64,000 nt of DNA from positions 1,019,501 through 1,083,500 of the forward strand of contig NZ_LMHA01000001.1 in the NCBI RefSeq assembly GCF_001427635.1. The letters are read 5' to 3'. The stretch comes from Pseudoxanthomonas sp. Root65 (GTDB lineage Bacteria; Pseudomonadota; Gammaproteobacteria; Xanthomonadales; Xanthomonadaceae). The notes under the pieces are model-generated. The model had not been told where the DNA came from, made no database searches, and was given only the letters and a program-made list of their open reading frames with translations. Of this stretch, positions 46,567 through 57,080 are shown piece by piece (positions within the stretch are counted from its first letter, which is position 1; every line of letters starts with the position of its first letter). The translations under genes and the position numbers were made by a program.

Positions 46567-48229
46567 GGGTCGTTTCCGCGCTCGCCAGCGGCGAGGCCGA
46601 GGCGGTCGCCGCGCGGCGCTTCAGCCTGCGCGCCGTCAAGGCGGCCACCACACCGCCCGCCAGCAGCGTCAGGTCCACGCCCGCGACCGGCCAATAACCT
46701 GCACCGATCGTGCGCAGCAGGTGATCGCCGGTGGTGATCCAGTTCAGCAGCACCGCCGCCAGCGCCAGCAGCCCGATCATCGCGCACTGCTCGCGCCATG
46801 CCGGATTGGCCAGGCCACGCGCGACGGGCGCACTGCGCCATGCCGCGTGCAGCATCGCCAGCAGCCAGGTGCCCCAGAACGCATAGCGTTCCCAGTCGCC
46901 GCGTGCCGGCAGGTCTTCCGGCAGCAGCCGGTTGGCGACCAGGATGCCCAGTGCCGCCAGCACCATGCCGGTCACGGTGGTCACCGCCAGCGCATCGACC
47001 ACGCGCGCGCCCTGCTGGCCCTGCCGCGCGTGCTGCCGCTTGCGCTTCTCGACGAAGAACAGGAAGCCGGTCGCGATGCACACCGCACCGAGCAGTCCGC
47101 CCAGCACGTACATCCAGCGCAGCAGCCAGTGGCGGAAATGCTGCAGGTGCAGGCCGGTGAGGAATTCGGCGACGCGGCCCGCGGCGCTGGGCGCCGGGTC
47201 CTCGTGGATCAGCTCGCCGGTGGCCGCCTTGTAGTGGATGCCATCGCCGACCAGCGCGATGCGGTCGGTACCGGCGCGATACACGCTGACATAGCCGTTC
47301 GCATCGCCCACATGCTGCAGCACCAGGAAGCCGACATCGCCGGCCTTGTCCTGCGCCTGCCAGCGCCGCTGCGCGTCCGCCACCATCGCATCGACGTTGG
47401 CGAGTCCGGCGGGCACGCCCGCACGCGTGTGCGGCAGGCCGGTCTCGCGGGCTTCCACTTCCGCGTGCAGATCATGCAGGTCGTGCAGCTGCGTGTGCCC
47501 GACCGGGAAGTAGTACGTCGCCGCGAAGATCAGCAGACCGGTGAAGGCGAAGAAGAAGTGGAACGGCAGTGCCACCACGCCGGTCAGGTTGTGCAGGTCC
47601 AGCACGCTGCGCAACCCGCCCTTGGCGGGCCGGAAGGTGAAGAATTCGCGGAAGATCTTGCGATGCATCACCACGCCGGTGACCAGCGCCACCAGCATCA
47701 TCAGCGCGGAGAACCCGACGATCCAGATGCCCAGGTTCTTCCAGTCCAGGGTCAGGCCGTAGTGCATCGGATAGAAGAAGCCGCTGCCGACCTTCAGGCG
47801 GTCGTTCGGCAATGGCGTGCCGTCGCGCGGATCGATGGTGGCGTCGGCCCAGATGGCTTCTTCCGGATCCTTCGCGTTCGGCACCTCATAGCCGGCGAAC
47901 AGCTGCAGCACCGGATCGCGGTGGGTGGTGTACGCACTCCAGCTGACCACGGTGTCGAAGCGCTCGGGCATCGGGCCGTCCACGCGCGGGCGCATCGCCT
48001 CCACGGTGGCCGGCAGCGGCTGCATGCGCTCGAACGCCGGGCGGAGGATCTTTTCGTACGATGGCATCGGCTGCGGTTCGAAGCGCGTGGACGGAATCGC
48101 CCAGCGGTCGATCTCGCGGTCGAACACCGACAACGCGCCGAAGAAGAACGCGGCCATCAGCACGAAGCCGAGGACCAGGCCGAACCAGGTATGCAGCCAG
48201 GCCATCGCCTGGCGGAAGCTCTGCATCAT
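46559..48229 (-). CDS. PepSY-associated TM helix protein (iron-uptake-associated membrane reductase candidate)
   Basis: A 556-residue inner membrane protein with at least five membrane segments and PepSY domains in the periplasmic loops. It has the family blocks HTWFGLVLGFVLMAAFF, RSVLDLHNLTGVVALPFHF and HLQHFRHWLLRWMYVLGG, with histidines in the membrane that could bind heme. Such proteins are proposed to reduce ferric siderophores in the periplasm. GGAGG lies 8 bases before the ATG at 48229. Part of the Fur-type cluster with DUF3649, DUF3325 and the receptor. Confidence 0.9.
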   Translation of the reverse strand: MMQSFRQAMAWLHTWFGLVLGFVLMAAFFFGALSVFDREIDRWAIPSTRFEPQPMPSYEKILRPAFERMQPLPATVEAMRPRVDGPMPERFDTVVSWSAYTTHRDPVLQLFAGYEVPNAKDPEEAIWADATIDPRDGTPLPNDRLKVGSGFFYPMHYGLTLDWKNLGIWIVGFSALMMLVALVTGVVMHRKIFREFFTFRPAKGGLRSVLDLHNLTGVVALPFHFFFAFTGLLIFAATYYFPVGHTQLHDLHDLHAEVEARETGLPHTRAGVPAGLANVDAMVADAQRRWQAQDKAGDVGFLVLQHVGDANGYVSVYRAGTDRIALVGDGIHYKAATGELIHEDPAPSAAGRVAEFLTGLHLQHFRHWLLRWMYVLGGLLGAVCIATGFLFFVEKRKRQHARQGQQGARVVDALAVTTVTGMVLAALGILVANRLLPEDLPARGDWERYAFWGTWLLAMLHAAWRSAPVARGLANPAWREQCAMIGLLALAAVLLNWITTGDHLLRTIGAGYWPVAGVDLTLLAGGVVAALTARRLKRRAATASASPLASAETTHA

Positions 48230-48245
48230 GATGACGTCCTCCGCC

Positions 48246-48560
48246 TCAGACCAGCCGCGATTGCACGAACGAACCGACGGCGGCCAGCAACGCGCCACCG
48301 CCCACGAGCACGGTCCACACCACCCACAACCGGCGCGCCGCGAAGGTCCACAGGAACACCGCCAGGAACGCCAGCACGCCGAACAGGCTGGCGAGGAACT
48401 CGGCATCGTGGAAGTCCATGCCGGCGGCGAACATCAGGCTGGCGCCGGCGGCGACGATGCCCCAGGCGAAGCCGTAGCCGCCGAAGATGGCGGCGACGAT
48501 GCGCGCCGCCAGATGCAGGCGTGGCGAACGGGGAGCGGCGGAATGCGGGATCGTGGACAT
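48246..48560 (-). CDS. DUF3649 membrane protein
   Basis: A 104-residue protein with three membrane segments (LAARIVAAIFGGYGFAWGI, LFGVLAFLAVFLWTF and WTVLVGGGALLAAVG). It matches DUF3649, typical of iron-uptake operons between a TonB siderophore receptor and a PepSY protein. It ends 16 bases before the PepSY start and lies just after the receptor, so the four genes form one iron-responsive operon. Confidence 0.85.
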   Translation of the reverse strand: MSTIPHSAAPRSPRLHLAARIVAAIFGGYGFAWGIVAAGASLMFAAGMDFHDAEFLASLFGVLAFLAVFLWTFAARRLWVVWTVLVGGGALLAAVGSFVQSRLV

Positions 48561-48600
48561 GGTGGCGGCGGCTACCAGGGATGGACAGGGCGGGACGACA

Positions 48601-50763
48601 TCAGAAGCGGTATTCCAGGCTCAGCGACCAGTGGCGCGGCGCGCCGTAGTAGCCGATCTGGTACAGCGTGTTGATGTACTTTTCGTCGGTCAGGTTGCCG
48701 ACGTTGGCGTGCAGCGTGGCATTCTCCAGAAAGTCCCACGCGGCGAACGCATTCACCACCGCATAGCTGCCCTGCCGCACGGTCTGGCCGCTGTAGCTCT
48801 CGGTGTTGGAGATGGCGCTCTGCCAGCGGCCGCCGATGCCGAACGACAGCGCTTCGTAACTGGGCAGGCGCGCGCTCAGCATCAGGTTCGCGGTGCGGCG
48901 CGGCACCCAGTTGTAGGTCAGCGTACCTTCCTCGCCGTCCATCTTCAGATGGGTGTAGCCGAACACCAGGTCGGTGTACGCGTTGAGCCTACCGGTGGCC
49001 TCGAATTCCCAACCCTTCGACTCGACATCCTTGGGCACGTAGTAGTTCAACAGTGTGTCGGCGTTGTAGCCGGCGAACGTCGCCAGCCCTTCCTGCTTGG
49101 CGGTGAAGTAAGCCAGCGTGGTCAGCAGGCGCTTGTCCAGCCACTCGGCCTTGACGCCCACTTCATAGTTCACGCCCTTGGACGGCGCCAGATAGAAGCC
49201 GTCGAAGTCGCGCTGGTCCTGCGGCTGGTAGATGTCCGAGTAGCTGACGTAGCCCAGCAGGTCGTCGGTGAAGTCGTAGGTCAGGCCGGCGTAGGGGCTG
49301 GTGTTGCTTTCGGTCTCGTCGAACGGATCCGGGCCGTTGGCGCCGTCGCGGTGGTATTCGGCGTAGTTGACGCCGAGGACCGCCTTGAAGTCTTCCGTCA
49401 GCGACAGGCGGGTCGCGCCGAATGCGCGTCGCAGGCGCTGGTTGAAGAAACTCGACCGTTCGCGCGGACCCCAGGTCGGCTCGGGCACGGCGTTGCCCGC
49501 GTACGGGAACGCAGGCAGCGAATCGAAGACCGACAGCGACGGATTGAACGAATACGTCTGCTCGCTTTCCGCCTGGCTGACGCCGAACATCGCCTCGTGC
49601 TCGCGGCCGAACAGTTGGAAGCGGCCGTTGAGGCTCAGGTCCACCAGGTCCGAGGTCAGTTCGTCCTGCCCCTTGTACGCCCATCCCAGCAGGCCCGTGC
49701 GGGTGACCGGATCGAGGCCAGCGAACGAGTACGCGAAGAACAGCTGGTCGTCGTTCTCGCCCTTGCGGTGGTTGTAGGTCGCCTTCAGCTGCCAGTCTTG
49801 GCCCAGCTGGTGCGTGTATTCGACAAACGCGGCCTGCGTGTTGGTGTCCCAATAAGCCCAGTCCACCGTGGTCGACGCACCCACGTCCCACGACGGCTGC
49901 GTGCCGTCGGTATTCACGAACGGCAGCGCGCCCCACATGTTGCCGGTGGTGTCGGCCTGCTGCCACGAGTAGCCGAAGGTCAACGTGCCGTTCTCGCCCA
50001 CCTGGCCATCGATCACCGCATAGACGAAGGTGCGCTCGCTCTCGAAGTCGCGCAGGTAGGAATCGGCTTCCTCACGCGCCACCACCACGCGACCGGCCCA
50101 GGTGCCGTTGTCGGTGAACGGCGTGGAGTAGTCGTACTCCACGCGACGCTCGCCCCAAGAACCGACCTTCACGCCCACCGATCCCTCGGCGTCGTTGGTC
50201 GGACGCTTGCGCACGTAGTTGATGGTACCGGCCGAGTTGCCCACGCCGGTCAGCAGGCCGTTCGCGCCGCGGATGACTTCCAGCTTCTCGTAGCCGAACG
50301 CGTCCATCGCGCCGGTGGCGATGCCCCAGTCGTTGGGCATGCCTACGCCATCGACCTGCGTGCTCTTGATCTCGAAACCGCGCGCCAGGTAGTTGGTGCG
50401 GTTGGTTTCCCACTCCTCCACCTGGATACCGGTGGCCAGCCGCAGCGCATCGTTGAGGTTGTCGGCCCCGAACTGCGCCATCTGCTCGCTGCTCACCACG
50501 CTGATCGACTGCGGGGTTTCCTTGATGGCCAGGTCCAGGTTGGTGGCGCCGTTGCTGACGCGGTTGGCGCGCTGGCCGACCACCAGCACCTTGTCCAGAT
50601 CGGTGGCGCTGGCCTCGCCAGCAGCCGGCGCGGCTTCCTGCGGCGCCGCCAGCGCCGTGCCCGTCAGGCACAGCAGCGCCAGGCCGATGGCGGCAGGCAG
50701 GCGGTGGGACAGGAAGGCAGACCGGACGAAGGTGGAGGATGGCAGGGACGGCAGACGACGCAT
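48601..50763 (-). CDS. TonB-dependent siderophore receptor (FhuE-like)
   Basis: A 720-residue outer membrane receptor with signal peptide (PAAIGLALLCLTGTALAAP), a TonB-box-like segment near DLDKVLVVGQ, and a plug with IKETPQSISVVSSEQMAQF, TGIQVEEWETNRTNYLARGF and VIRGANGLLTGVGNSAGTIN. These are characteristic of ferric siderophore receptors. The barrel ends in Phe (LSLEYRF). A Fur-box promoter lies 135 bases upstream. It heads the operon with DUF3649, PepSY and DUF3325 genes, indicating iron uptake with periplasmic reduction. Confidence 0.95.
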   Translation of the reverse strand: MRRLPSLPSSTFVRSAFLSHRLPAAIGLALLCLTGTALAAPQEAAPAAGEASATDLDKVLVVGQRANRVSNGATNLDLAIKETPQSISVVSSEQMAQFGADNLNDALRLATGIQVEEWETNRTNYLARGFEIKSTQVDGVGMPNDWGIATGAMDAFGYEKLEVIRGANGLLTGVGNSAGTINYVRKRPTNDAEGSVGVKVGSWGERRVEYDYSTPFTDNGTWAGRVVVAREEADSYLRDFESERTFVYAVIDGQVGENGTLTFGYSWQQADTTGNMWGALPFVNTDGTQPSWDVGASTTVDWAYWDTNTQAAFVEYTHQLGQDWQLKATYNHRKGENDDQLFFAYSFAGLDPVTRTGLLGWAYKGQDELTSDLVDLSLNGRFQLFGREHEAMFGVSQAESEQTYSFNPSLSVFDSLPAFPYAGNAVPEPTWGPRERSSFFNQRLRRAFGATRLSLTEDFKAVLGVNYAEYHRDGANGPDPFDETESNTSPYAGLTYDFTDDLLGYVSYSDIYQPQDQRDFDGFYLAPSKGVNYEVGVKAEWLDKRLLTTLAYFTAKQEGLATFAGYNADTLLNYYVPKDVESKGWEFEATGRLNAYTDLVFGYTHLKMDGEEGTLTYNWVPRRTANLMLSARLPSYEALSFGIGGRWQSAISNTESYSGQTVRQGSYAVVNAFAAWDFLENATLHANVGNLTDEKYINTLYQIGYYGAPRHWSLSLEYRF

Positions 50764-50897
50764 GGAGGGACCTGGGGGAGGACGTGGAGGAGGAAGGCGG
50801 CATGCAGTGCCGCAGGGCGGCGAGGCACCACGAGGGCACGCCGGCCATGCGGCGATGCACGCGGTCGAGGGCCGGAGGGCCCTGCCGCCAAGCGCCT

Positions 50898-50926
50898 ATT
50901 AAATGCGAATGATTCTTGTTTTTCAA
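50898..50926 (-). promoter_or_regulatory. Fur box with promoter for the siderophore receptor operon
   Basis: AATGCGAATGATTCTTGTT (50902-50920) is close to the Fur consensus. On the minus strand it is flanked by TTGAAA (50921-50926) and TTTAAT (50898-50903) with a 17-base spacer, so a Fur repressor would sit over the spacer. The stretch 50764-51067 otherwise contains only a terminator and no gene. Confidence 0.82.
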
Positions 50927-51024
50927 GTCACAGGAGAGCTTCGCGCCCCGCGACCGATCGTCGCGCCGGCTCCCCGGACCTGCCTGCTGTCAGGCCCGCG
51001 CGCACTCCGGACCCCGCAGACGAA

Positions 51025-51046
51025 GAAGCCGGCTTGCGCCGGCTTC
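51025..51046 (-). terminator. hairpin terminator after the large receptor gene
   Basis: A perfect 9-bp stem GAAGCCGGC / GCCGGCTTC with a TTGC loop lies 21 bases past the stop of the 51068 gene. The T-run on the minus strand is short (CTTCTTCGTCT), so termination efficiency is uncertain. Confidence 0.65.
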
Positions 51047-51067
51047 CCGTGTGTCCTGCCCGCGAAC

Positions 51068-53911
51068 TCAGAACCGCAGGTTCGCCCGCACGTAGAAGAA
51101 GCGGCCGCCCGGGATGTCGTAGGTCGACGCCTCGTAGCCGTTGAGCGAGCACGAGGTGCAGACCGGCGGATCCTCGTCGAACACGTTGTTGACGCCGCCG
51201 GTCAGCTGCAGGCCCTTGAACCACTCGAACTCGTAGCCCAGTTGCAGGTCGTGGTACGTCGTCGCGGCCAGCGTGTTGGTGGTGGCGGTGCTGCAGTAGG
51301 CCGCCGGATCGATCGCCAGGCAGTCTTCCTCCATCTCGGATAGGTGGCGAATACTCCAAGCTGCATTCCAGTTGCCGAGCTTCCAGTCGAGCGTTGCGTT
51401 CGAAGTCCATTCCGGAATCGCGGTATCCGTCACCACAAGTCCCGGTCCCTGAGGTTGCAACTCACCACCGGCACCGCGCGCTTCGTAGCGGGTAACGAAG
51501 GTGTTCTGCCAGCTCAGCTTGAAGCGGCCCAGCCTGGATTCCGGCAGGGTCCAGAACACGTCCGCATCCCAGCCGTCGGTCTTGATCGAGCCCAGGTTGA
51601 TCAGGAAGTTGGCGAACGTGTCGATCTCGCCCGAGGCCAGCCGGTTGATGCCGGCGCAGTACTGCGGATCCTGCGTGGTCGCGCACAGGTCGAGCTGGGC
51701 CTGCGCGTTGATGGCCTGGATCGGTCCCTCCAGGTCATGCCGGTAGAAGGTCAGTTCGAAATCCAGCTTGTCCGACCAGGCCACGTCCTCGGCGAACGAC
51801 GGACTGAACACCAGACCGGCGCTGAAGCTGCGTGCGGTTTCCGGCTGCAGCGCCGGATTGCCGCCGGTCAGCACCGGGATCTGGGGATCGTTCTGGCGCG
51901 CACCGACCGGCACGCCCGGGCAGGCGATCGGCGCGAGCGAGCCGGCCGGCGCGCCCGGCGGCACCAGGCAGGGATCGACCAACTGCGCGTCGAAGCGGCT
52001 CTGCGAGCCGTACAGCTCGCCGATCGACGGCGCGCGGAACCCTTCGGCGTACGTCGCGCGCAGCAGCAGCTCTTCGGCGACCTGCCAGCGCAGGCCGTAC
52101 TTCGGGGTGAACTCCCCGCCGAAGGTGGAGTAATCGGAGTAGCGGCCGGCCAGGCTCAGGTCGAACTTACCCGGCCCGTCCTGCTGCGCGTACAGCGGCA
52201 CGTTCAACTCAAGATAGACCTCGTTGACGTCATACTCGCCGGAGGTCGGCTGCGAGGGCACGCCGTTGTATTCGCCGGCAACGGTCTGCGGGTCCGGGTT
52301 ATAGCTGCCTTCGTACTTGCGGTACTCGTAACCAGCGGCGAACTCGACATCGCCCGCCCACGCTTCGAACAGTGCACCGCTGAGATTCGCGGTCACCTGG
52401 GTCAGTTTCTGCTCGCTGCGGTCGCGGAACAGCGGGCTGATGTAGGCCAGCATCGCCGGCGTGATGGTGTCGAAGCCGAAGATGTCCAGCGGCGTGCACC
52501 CGCTCGTCGCGGCGCAGACGGCGGGATCGCCCAGCGCGATGGCGATGTTGCGCGCGTTGTAGCTGCCGCGGTTGGTCTGCTCGGCCTCGTTCTTGCTGAA
52601 GGCCGCGTTGACGTCCCAGAAGAACGTGCGCTCGCCGCCGAACGATCCTTCCAGACCTGCGGCGATGTACTGCGTGTCGACTTCCTGCTCGAAGATGCGC
52701 GGCCCGCCCTCGAGCGGCCGGCGGCGGATGGTCCCGATATTGGCGTTCGGACCACTGCCGATCAGGTCGAAGCCGAACGGATTGAACGGGTGGTTGGCGG
52801 GAATGACGAGATCGGCGGTGTAGCTGGTGCCTGCACCGGGACCCAGGTCGATCGGCTCGGGCGCAGCCTGGTTGGTGGATTCGCGCCGGTTGTACAGCGC
52901 CTTGGCGTAGAAGTTGAGCTCGTCGGTGATCGAGAAGCGGTACTGCGCGAACGCGCCCATGCGCTTGGACGGCGTCATCAGCAGATTGAACGGCGCGTAG
53001 TTGAAGGCGTCGCGATTGAAGTCGAAGCACTGGAAGCCGTCGCTGCGCACCACCCCGGGCCCGCAGGCGGGCTGGCCGGGCGTATAGACCGGATTGGTCT
53101 GGCCTGGCTTCACCGACAGGTCGTACGCGACCTCATTCGGATCGGTGAACGAGAAGCGGCCGCCGAGGATGCGCGAGCTGCCGCCCTGGATCGGGATGGA
53201 CGAGATGTCGCGGTCGGCGGAGCTGACTTCCTTCTGCTCGGTGTAGCTCAGGCTGAGGAAGAGGTTGTTGCGCTCGTTGTCGAAGCCCCACGCCAGATCG
53301 GCGCCGGTGACCTCGCCATCGCCCTTGTCGAACTGGCCGTAATTCAGCGTGACCTGGCCGCCGTCGAAATTGCGGCGCGTGATGATGTTGACCACGCCGG
53401 CGATCGCGTCGGAGCCGTACAGCGACGATGCGCCGTCCTCCAGCACTTCGATCCTCTCAACCAGCGCCAGCGGGATCGTGTTGAGGTCGACCGCCGCACT
53501 GACGCCGGAGGCGGACGACTCGTTGACCCAGCGCATGCCATCGACGAGCACCAGCACGCGCTTCGGCCCCAGGTTGCGCAGGTCGACCTGCGCCGAGCCC
53601 GCACCCACGCCGTCGCCATTGGGCGAGAAGCCGAAGTTGCCCGACGAGTTGAACTTGGTGTTGAGCGCCGAACCGGACCCTGTCAGCTCCTGCAGGATGT
53701 CGCCGATCGAGGTCAGGCCGGTGCGCTCGATCTCTTCGCGCGACAGCGTCTGCACCGGCACGCGGCCCTCCATTTCGGCGCGCTTGATGCGGCTGCCGGT
53801 GACGGTGAGCGTGTCCAGGGTGGTGGCCTCCTGCGCCATGACAGTCGCAGGCAGGGCGAGGAGCACGGCAAGTCGAATGGCCGAAGCCAGAGTACGGCGG
53901 CGCGCTTTCAT
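51068..53911 (-). CDS. TonB-dependent outer membrane receptor, large
   Basis: A 947-residue receptor with signal peptide ([17 protein letters not shown]), a TonB-box-like [10 protein letters not shown] and plug motifs [37 protein letters not shown] and [20 protein letters not shown]. The barrel ends RANLRF. The family resembles xanthomonad receptors for complex substrates. The ATG at 53911 has GAGAG upstream; the frame to 54013 was rejected. It lies in the opposite arm of an AT-rich promoter region (53912-54124). Confidence 0.93.
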   Translation of the reverse strand: MKARRRTLASAIRLAVLLALPATVMAQEATTLDTLTVTGSRIKRAEMEGRVPVQTLSREEIERTGLTSIGDILQELTGSGSALNTKFNSSGNFGFSPNGDGVGAGSAQVDLRNLGPKRVLVLVDGMRWVNESSASGVSAAVDLNTIPLALVERIEVLEDGASSLYGSDAIAGVVNIITRRNFDGGQVTLNYGQFDKGDGEVTGADLAWGFDNERNNLFLSLSYTEQKEVSSADRDISSIPIQGGSSRILGGRFSFTDPNEVAYDLSVKPGQTNPVYTPGQPACGPGVVRSDGFQCFDFNRDAFNYAPFNLLMTPSKRMGAFAQYRFSITDELNFYAKALYNRRESTNQAAPEPIDLGPGAGTSYTADLVIPANHPFNPFGFDLIGSGPNANIGTIRRRPLEGGPRIFEQEVDTQYIAAGLEGSFGGERTFFWDVNAAFSKNEAEQTNRGSYNARNIAIALGDPAVCAATSGCTPLDIFGFDTITPAMLAYISPLFRDRSEQKLTQVTANLSGALFEAWAGDVEFAAGYEYRKYEGSYNPDPQTVAGEYNGVPSQPTSGEYDVNEVYLELNVPLYAQQDGPGKFDLSLAGRYSDYSTFGGEFTPKYGLRWQVAEELLLRATYAEGFRAPSIGELYGSQSRFDAQLVDPCLVPPGAPAGSLAPIACPGVPVGARQNDPQIPVLTGGNPALQPETARSFSAGLVFSPSFAEDVAWSDKLDFELTFYRHDLEGPIQAINAQAQLDLCATTQDPQYCAGINRLASGEIDTFANFLINLGSIKTDGWDADVFWTLPESRLGRFKLSWQNTFVTRYEARGAGGELQPQGPGLVVTDTAIPEWTSNATLDWKLGNWNAAWSIRHLSEMEEDCLAIDPAAYCSTATTNTLAATTYHDLQLGYEFEWFKGLQLTGGVNNVFDEDPPVCTSCSLNGYEASTYDIPGGRFFYVRANLRF

Positions 53912-54124
53912 GATTCTCTCTCCGAAGGGTGTGGGACCGCACGGCCAACGCCTAAAGCGGCTTGCCCTTCGTTGTAAAGAATATGTAAAAGGGCCACAAC
54001 GGAAACAAGTCACCCTTTTGAAGATGGTAACGCTGATTATCTGCGGGTAAATACGATTACCTGGAGTTTATGCACGCCATCGTCACGGGGATTAACAACT
54101 AAATGCGTGTAGCACGCATGGGAC
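53912..54124. promoter_or_regulatory. AT-rich intergenic region with dyad
   Basis: The region is notably less GC-rich than its surroundings, with runs such as GTAAAAGGG and GGAAACAAGTC, and probably holds the promoter of the large receptor. The dyad ATGCGTG-TAG-CACGCAT at 54103-54119 lies next to the end of the TauE gene and may be a terminator or operator. Confidence 0.55.
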
Positions 54125-54907
54125 TCAGCCGCTGGTGATGATCGCGATCCCCATCACCACCATGAAGACCGCGAACACGCGCTTCAGCGCCTTGCCCCCG
54201 ATGTGGTGGGCGAGCCGGGTGCCATAGGGCGCCGCGAGTACGGAGGCGATGGCGACCCCGATGGCCGCCGGCAGATAGATGTAGCCCACCGCGTGCGCCG
54301 GCAACGCGCCCGGGGGCGCATGCACGGCATACCCCACCGCGCTGGCGATCCCGATCGCCACGCCGCAGGCACTCGATGTTCCCACCGCGCGCACCGGCTG
54401 CACGCCACGCCACACCAGCAGCGGTACGGTCATGCTGCCGCCCCCGATCCCGACGACGGCCGACACGGCACCGATGGCGGAGCCGGCCACGCTCATTCCC
54501 GGTCCGCGCGGCGCGGGCACGCCCCGTCCTTCCGGATGCGCATGGCCGCCGAGCGTCATCTGCGCACCCGCGATGAAGCAGTAGCCCGCCACGATCCAGC
54601 GCAGCACCCCGTCATCCAGGTGGACCGCCAGGCCGCTGCCCAGCCAGCCGCCGAGCAGCAGGCCCGGCACCATCCAGGCCACCGTCGGCCACAGCACGCT
54701 GCCGCGACAGTGGTGCGCGTACGCCGATGACGTGGCCGTCAGCACGATGCTCGCCAGCGAACTCGCCAATGCGGCATGCATCGCGGCCTCTTTCGGAATC
54801 CCATGCATGGGCAGGAGCCAGGCCAGCGCCGCGACCAGCACCAGGCCTCCACCGATGCCCAGCAAGCCCGCGAGCAGGCCGGCCAGTACGCCGAGCAACG
54901 GAAACAT
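54125..54907 (-). CDS. TauE/SafE-family sulfite/organosulfonate exporter
   Basis: A 260-residue inner membrane protein with about eight membrane segments in two repeats. The family markers are LAGLLGIGGGLVLVAAL in the first repeat and VSAVVGIGGGSMTVPLLVW in the second. It exports small sulfur-containing or other anions. The start at 54907 is preferred over 54940 because GGAAGG lies upstream and the first membrane segment starts at once. Its gene runs toward the receptor and is divergent from slt. Substrate unknown. Confidence 0.9.
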   Translation of the reverse strand: MFPLLGVLAGLLAGLLGIGGGLVLVAALAWLLPMHGIPKEAAMHAALASSLASIVLTATSSAYAHHCRGSVLWPTVAWMVPGLLLGGWLGSGLAVHLDDGVLRWIVAGYCFIAGAQMTLGGHAHPEGRGVPAPRGPGMSVAGSAIGAVSAVVGIGGGSMTVPLLVWRGVQPVRAVGTSSACGVAIGIASAVGYAVHAPPGALPAHAVGYIYLPAAIGVAIASVLAAPYGTRLAHHIGGKALKRVFAVFMVVMGIAIITSG

Positions 54908-54985
54908 CCACACACCTTCCACGCGCCACCTCGTTGTCATGCCTTGTCTACAGGTCGGTTCAGCCGGCTTGGGTATAGTCCCGGC

Positions 54986-56947
54986 ATGATCCGTCCTTCA
55001 GCTTTCATCGTACTCGTTGCCCTCGCCGGCCTGTGCTCCGCGCCGACCCTGCATGCGCAATCCCTCGACACCCAGCGACCCGCGATGCGCGATGCGCTCG
55101 CGGCCGCAGAAGCTGGCCGGTTCGACGCCGCCACCTCTTCCTCGCTTGCCCGCCACCCGCTGTACGGCTGGCTGGAACTGGCCGCGCTGCGCCGCGATCC
55201 GGATGCCGTCACGACCACCCAGGCGCAGGCCTTCCTGACGCGCTACGACGGCCAGGCCGTCGCCGTGCAGTTCCGCAACCTCTGGCTGGCCGCACTCGCG
55301 CGGCGCCAGGACTGGCCCACCTTCCTCGCCGCGTGGAAGCCGACCGACAGCGTCGCCCTGCAATGCGCGCACCTGCAGGCACGGCAGGCGACAGGTCGCA
55401 CCGATCCCGCGTGGACGGAGCAGGCGCAAACCCTCTGGCGCAAGGGTGCCAAGTCGCTGCCCGACGGCTGCGACCCGGTGTTCAACGTGCTCGCCAGCCA
55501 AGGCGGACTGACACCGGCCCTGCGCTGGGAACGCATCGAGGCCGCGGCCGCCGAGCGCCAGACCGGGGTGATGCGCAGTGCCGCCCGCGGCTTGCCGGGC
55601 GATGACGCCGCCCTGGCCAACGACTACGCCGCCTTCATCGACGCCGTCCATCCGCGCGCGCTGAACTGGCCCAAGACCGACCGCAGCCGCCGGATGGCCG
55701 CGCACGGCCTGGCGAAGCTCGCCCAGAACGATCCCGACACGGCCGAACGCCTGTTGCCGCAGTACGCCGACGCGCTGGCCATGGGCGAAAGCGAGCGTGG
55801 CCAGGTGCTGTACCAAGTCGCCTTGTGGACGGTCGCCTCGTACGGACCCGATTCCGCACGCCGGCTCGGCAACGTGCCGGAGTCGGCGTACGACGAGCGC
55901 CTGCACGAATGGCGCGTGCGCGACGCGCTGGCGCGCGGCGACTGGCCCGCGGCGCTGGCCGCGCTGAGGAAGATGCCGGCGACGCAGCGCAATGATTCGC
56001 GCTGGCGCTACTTCGAAGCGCGCATGAGCGAGAAGACCGGCGATCGCGCCGGCGCGCAGCGGCTGTTCCGCGAAACCGCGACCAGCCCCACCTTCCACGG
56101 CTTCCTCGCCGCGGACCGGCTGGAACAGCCGTATGCGCTGTGCGCCTGGATTCCCAACGACGCCGCTACCGCCAAGCAGGCCGTCGCCCGCGACCCCGCC
56201 ATCGTGCGCGCGATGGAGCTGTGGCAGCTGGAGCGGCCGGGCTGGGCGACGGCGGAATGGAACGAGGCGCTGTCGCGCTTCGACGACACCCAGCGCCGCA
56301 TCGCGGTGGGCGTGGCGCAGGACAACGGCTGGTTCGACCGCGCGGTGTTCTCGCTGGGCAAGCAGCCGGACGAACAGCGCCTGTACCAGTTGCGTTTCCC
56401 GCTGCACCACGGCGACACCATCCGGCGCGAGGCGGCCAAGCACGACATCGACCCGGCCTGGGTCGCCGCCGAGATCCGCGCCGAGAGCATCTTCAATCCG
56501 AAGGCGCGCTCCGGCGCCAATGCGATGGGCCTGATGCAGGTGCTGCCGTCCACCGGTGCGGGCGTCGCCAAGCGATGGGACATCCCTTACGCCGGCGCGG
56601 CCAGCCTGTACGACGCCGACACCAACATCGCCATCGGCACTGCCTACCTGCGCGAGATGGAAGACAAGTACGCGGTGCCGTACGTGGCCATCGCCGCCTA
56701 CAACGCAGGACCGGCACCGACCGCGCGCTGGCAGGCGCAGCGGCCGGGGTTCGATCCGGACATCTGGATCGAGACGATCAGCTACAAGGAAACCCGCGAA
56801 TACGTGGCACGCGTACTGGCCTTCAGCGTGATCTACGACTGGCGACTCAACGGCACCGCGCTGCCGGTCAGCGACCGCCTGATGGGCCGCGTGCAGGCCA
56901 AGCGGAAAGCCTTCACCTGCCCGACGGCGCATATGCCGAAAAGCTGA
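54986..56947 (+). CDS. slt: soluble lytic murein transglycosylase Slt
   Basis: A 653-residue periplasmic enzyme that cleaves peptidoglycan between MurNAc and GlcNAc with a 1,6-anhydro product. Signal peptide: FIVLVALAGLCSAPTLHAQ. A long helical superhelical U/L domain (about 25-450) precedes the C-terminal catalytic domain with the Glu in EIRAESIFNPKARS, then GANAMGLMQ and IAIGTAYLREM, AIAAYNAGP. Length matches Slt70. The start at 54986 gives the correct signal peptide; the frame upstream is shadow. It is separated from cca by a palindromic repeat. Confidence 0.95.
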   Translation: MIRPSAFIVLVALAGLCSAPTLHAQSLDTQRPAMRDALAAAEAGRFDAATSSSLARHPLYGWLELAALRRDPDAVTTTQAQAFLTRYDGQAVAVQFRNLWLAALARRQDWPTFLAAWKPTDSVALQCAHLQARQATGRTDPAWTEQAQTLWRKGAKSLPDGCDPVFNVLASQGGLTPALRWERIEAAAAERQTGVMRSAARGLPGDDAALANDYAAFIDAVHPRALNWPKTDRSRRMAAHGLAKLAQNDPDTAERLLPQYADALAMGESERGQVLYQVALWTVASYGPDSARRLGNVPESAYDERLHEWRVRDALARGDWPAALAALRKMPATQRNDSRWRYFEARMSEKTGDRAGAQRLFRETATSPTFHGFLAADRLEQPYALCAWIPNDAATAKQAVARDPAIVRAMELWQLERPGWATAEWNEALSRFDDTQRRIAVGVAQDNGWFDRAVFSLGKQPDEQRLYQLRFPLHHGDTIRREAAKHDIDPAWVAAEIRAESIFNPKARSGANAMGLMQVLPSTGAGVAKRWDIPYAGAASLYDADTNIAIGTAYLREMEDKYAVPYVAIAAYNAGPAPTARWQAQRPGFDPDIWIETISYKETREYVARVLAFSVIYDWRLNGTALPVSDRLMGRVQAKRKAFTCPTAHMPKS

Positions 56948-56969
56948 GGGCCGAGGGTGGCGCTTTCCT

Positions 56970-57033
56970 GTGGGAGCGACGTAAGTCGCGAATCAGGTTC
57001 GCGTGACGCCATCGCGACTTACGTCGCGCCCAC
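56970..57033. repeat. GGGAGCGACGT inverted repeat pair
   Basis: Arms 56970-56991 and 57012-57033 pair with a single mismatch around a 20-base loop. Same element as 13877, 14213 and 17366. It lies between slt and cca and may end slt transcripts. Confidence 0.88.
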
Positions 57034-57080
57034 AGCGCTCGGCGCAGACAGTGACGTTACCGATCCGGCATCATGCCGGC

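Noticed and set aside
48487..53977. Two long plus-strand frames opposite the siderophore receptor and the large receptor
   Set aside because: Both are antisense to receptors with signal peptides, plug motifs and Phe-terminated barrels.
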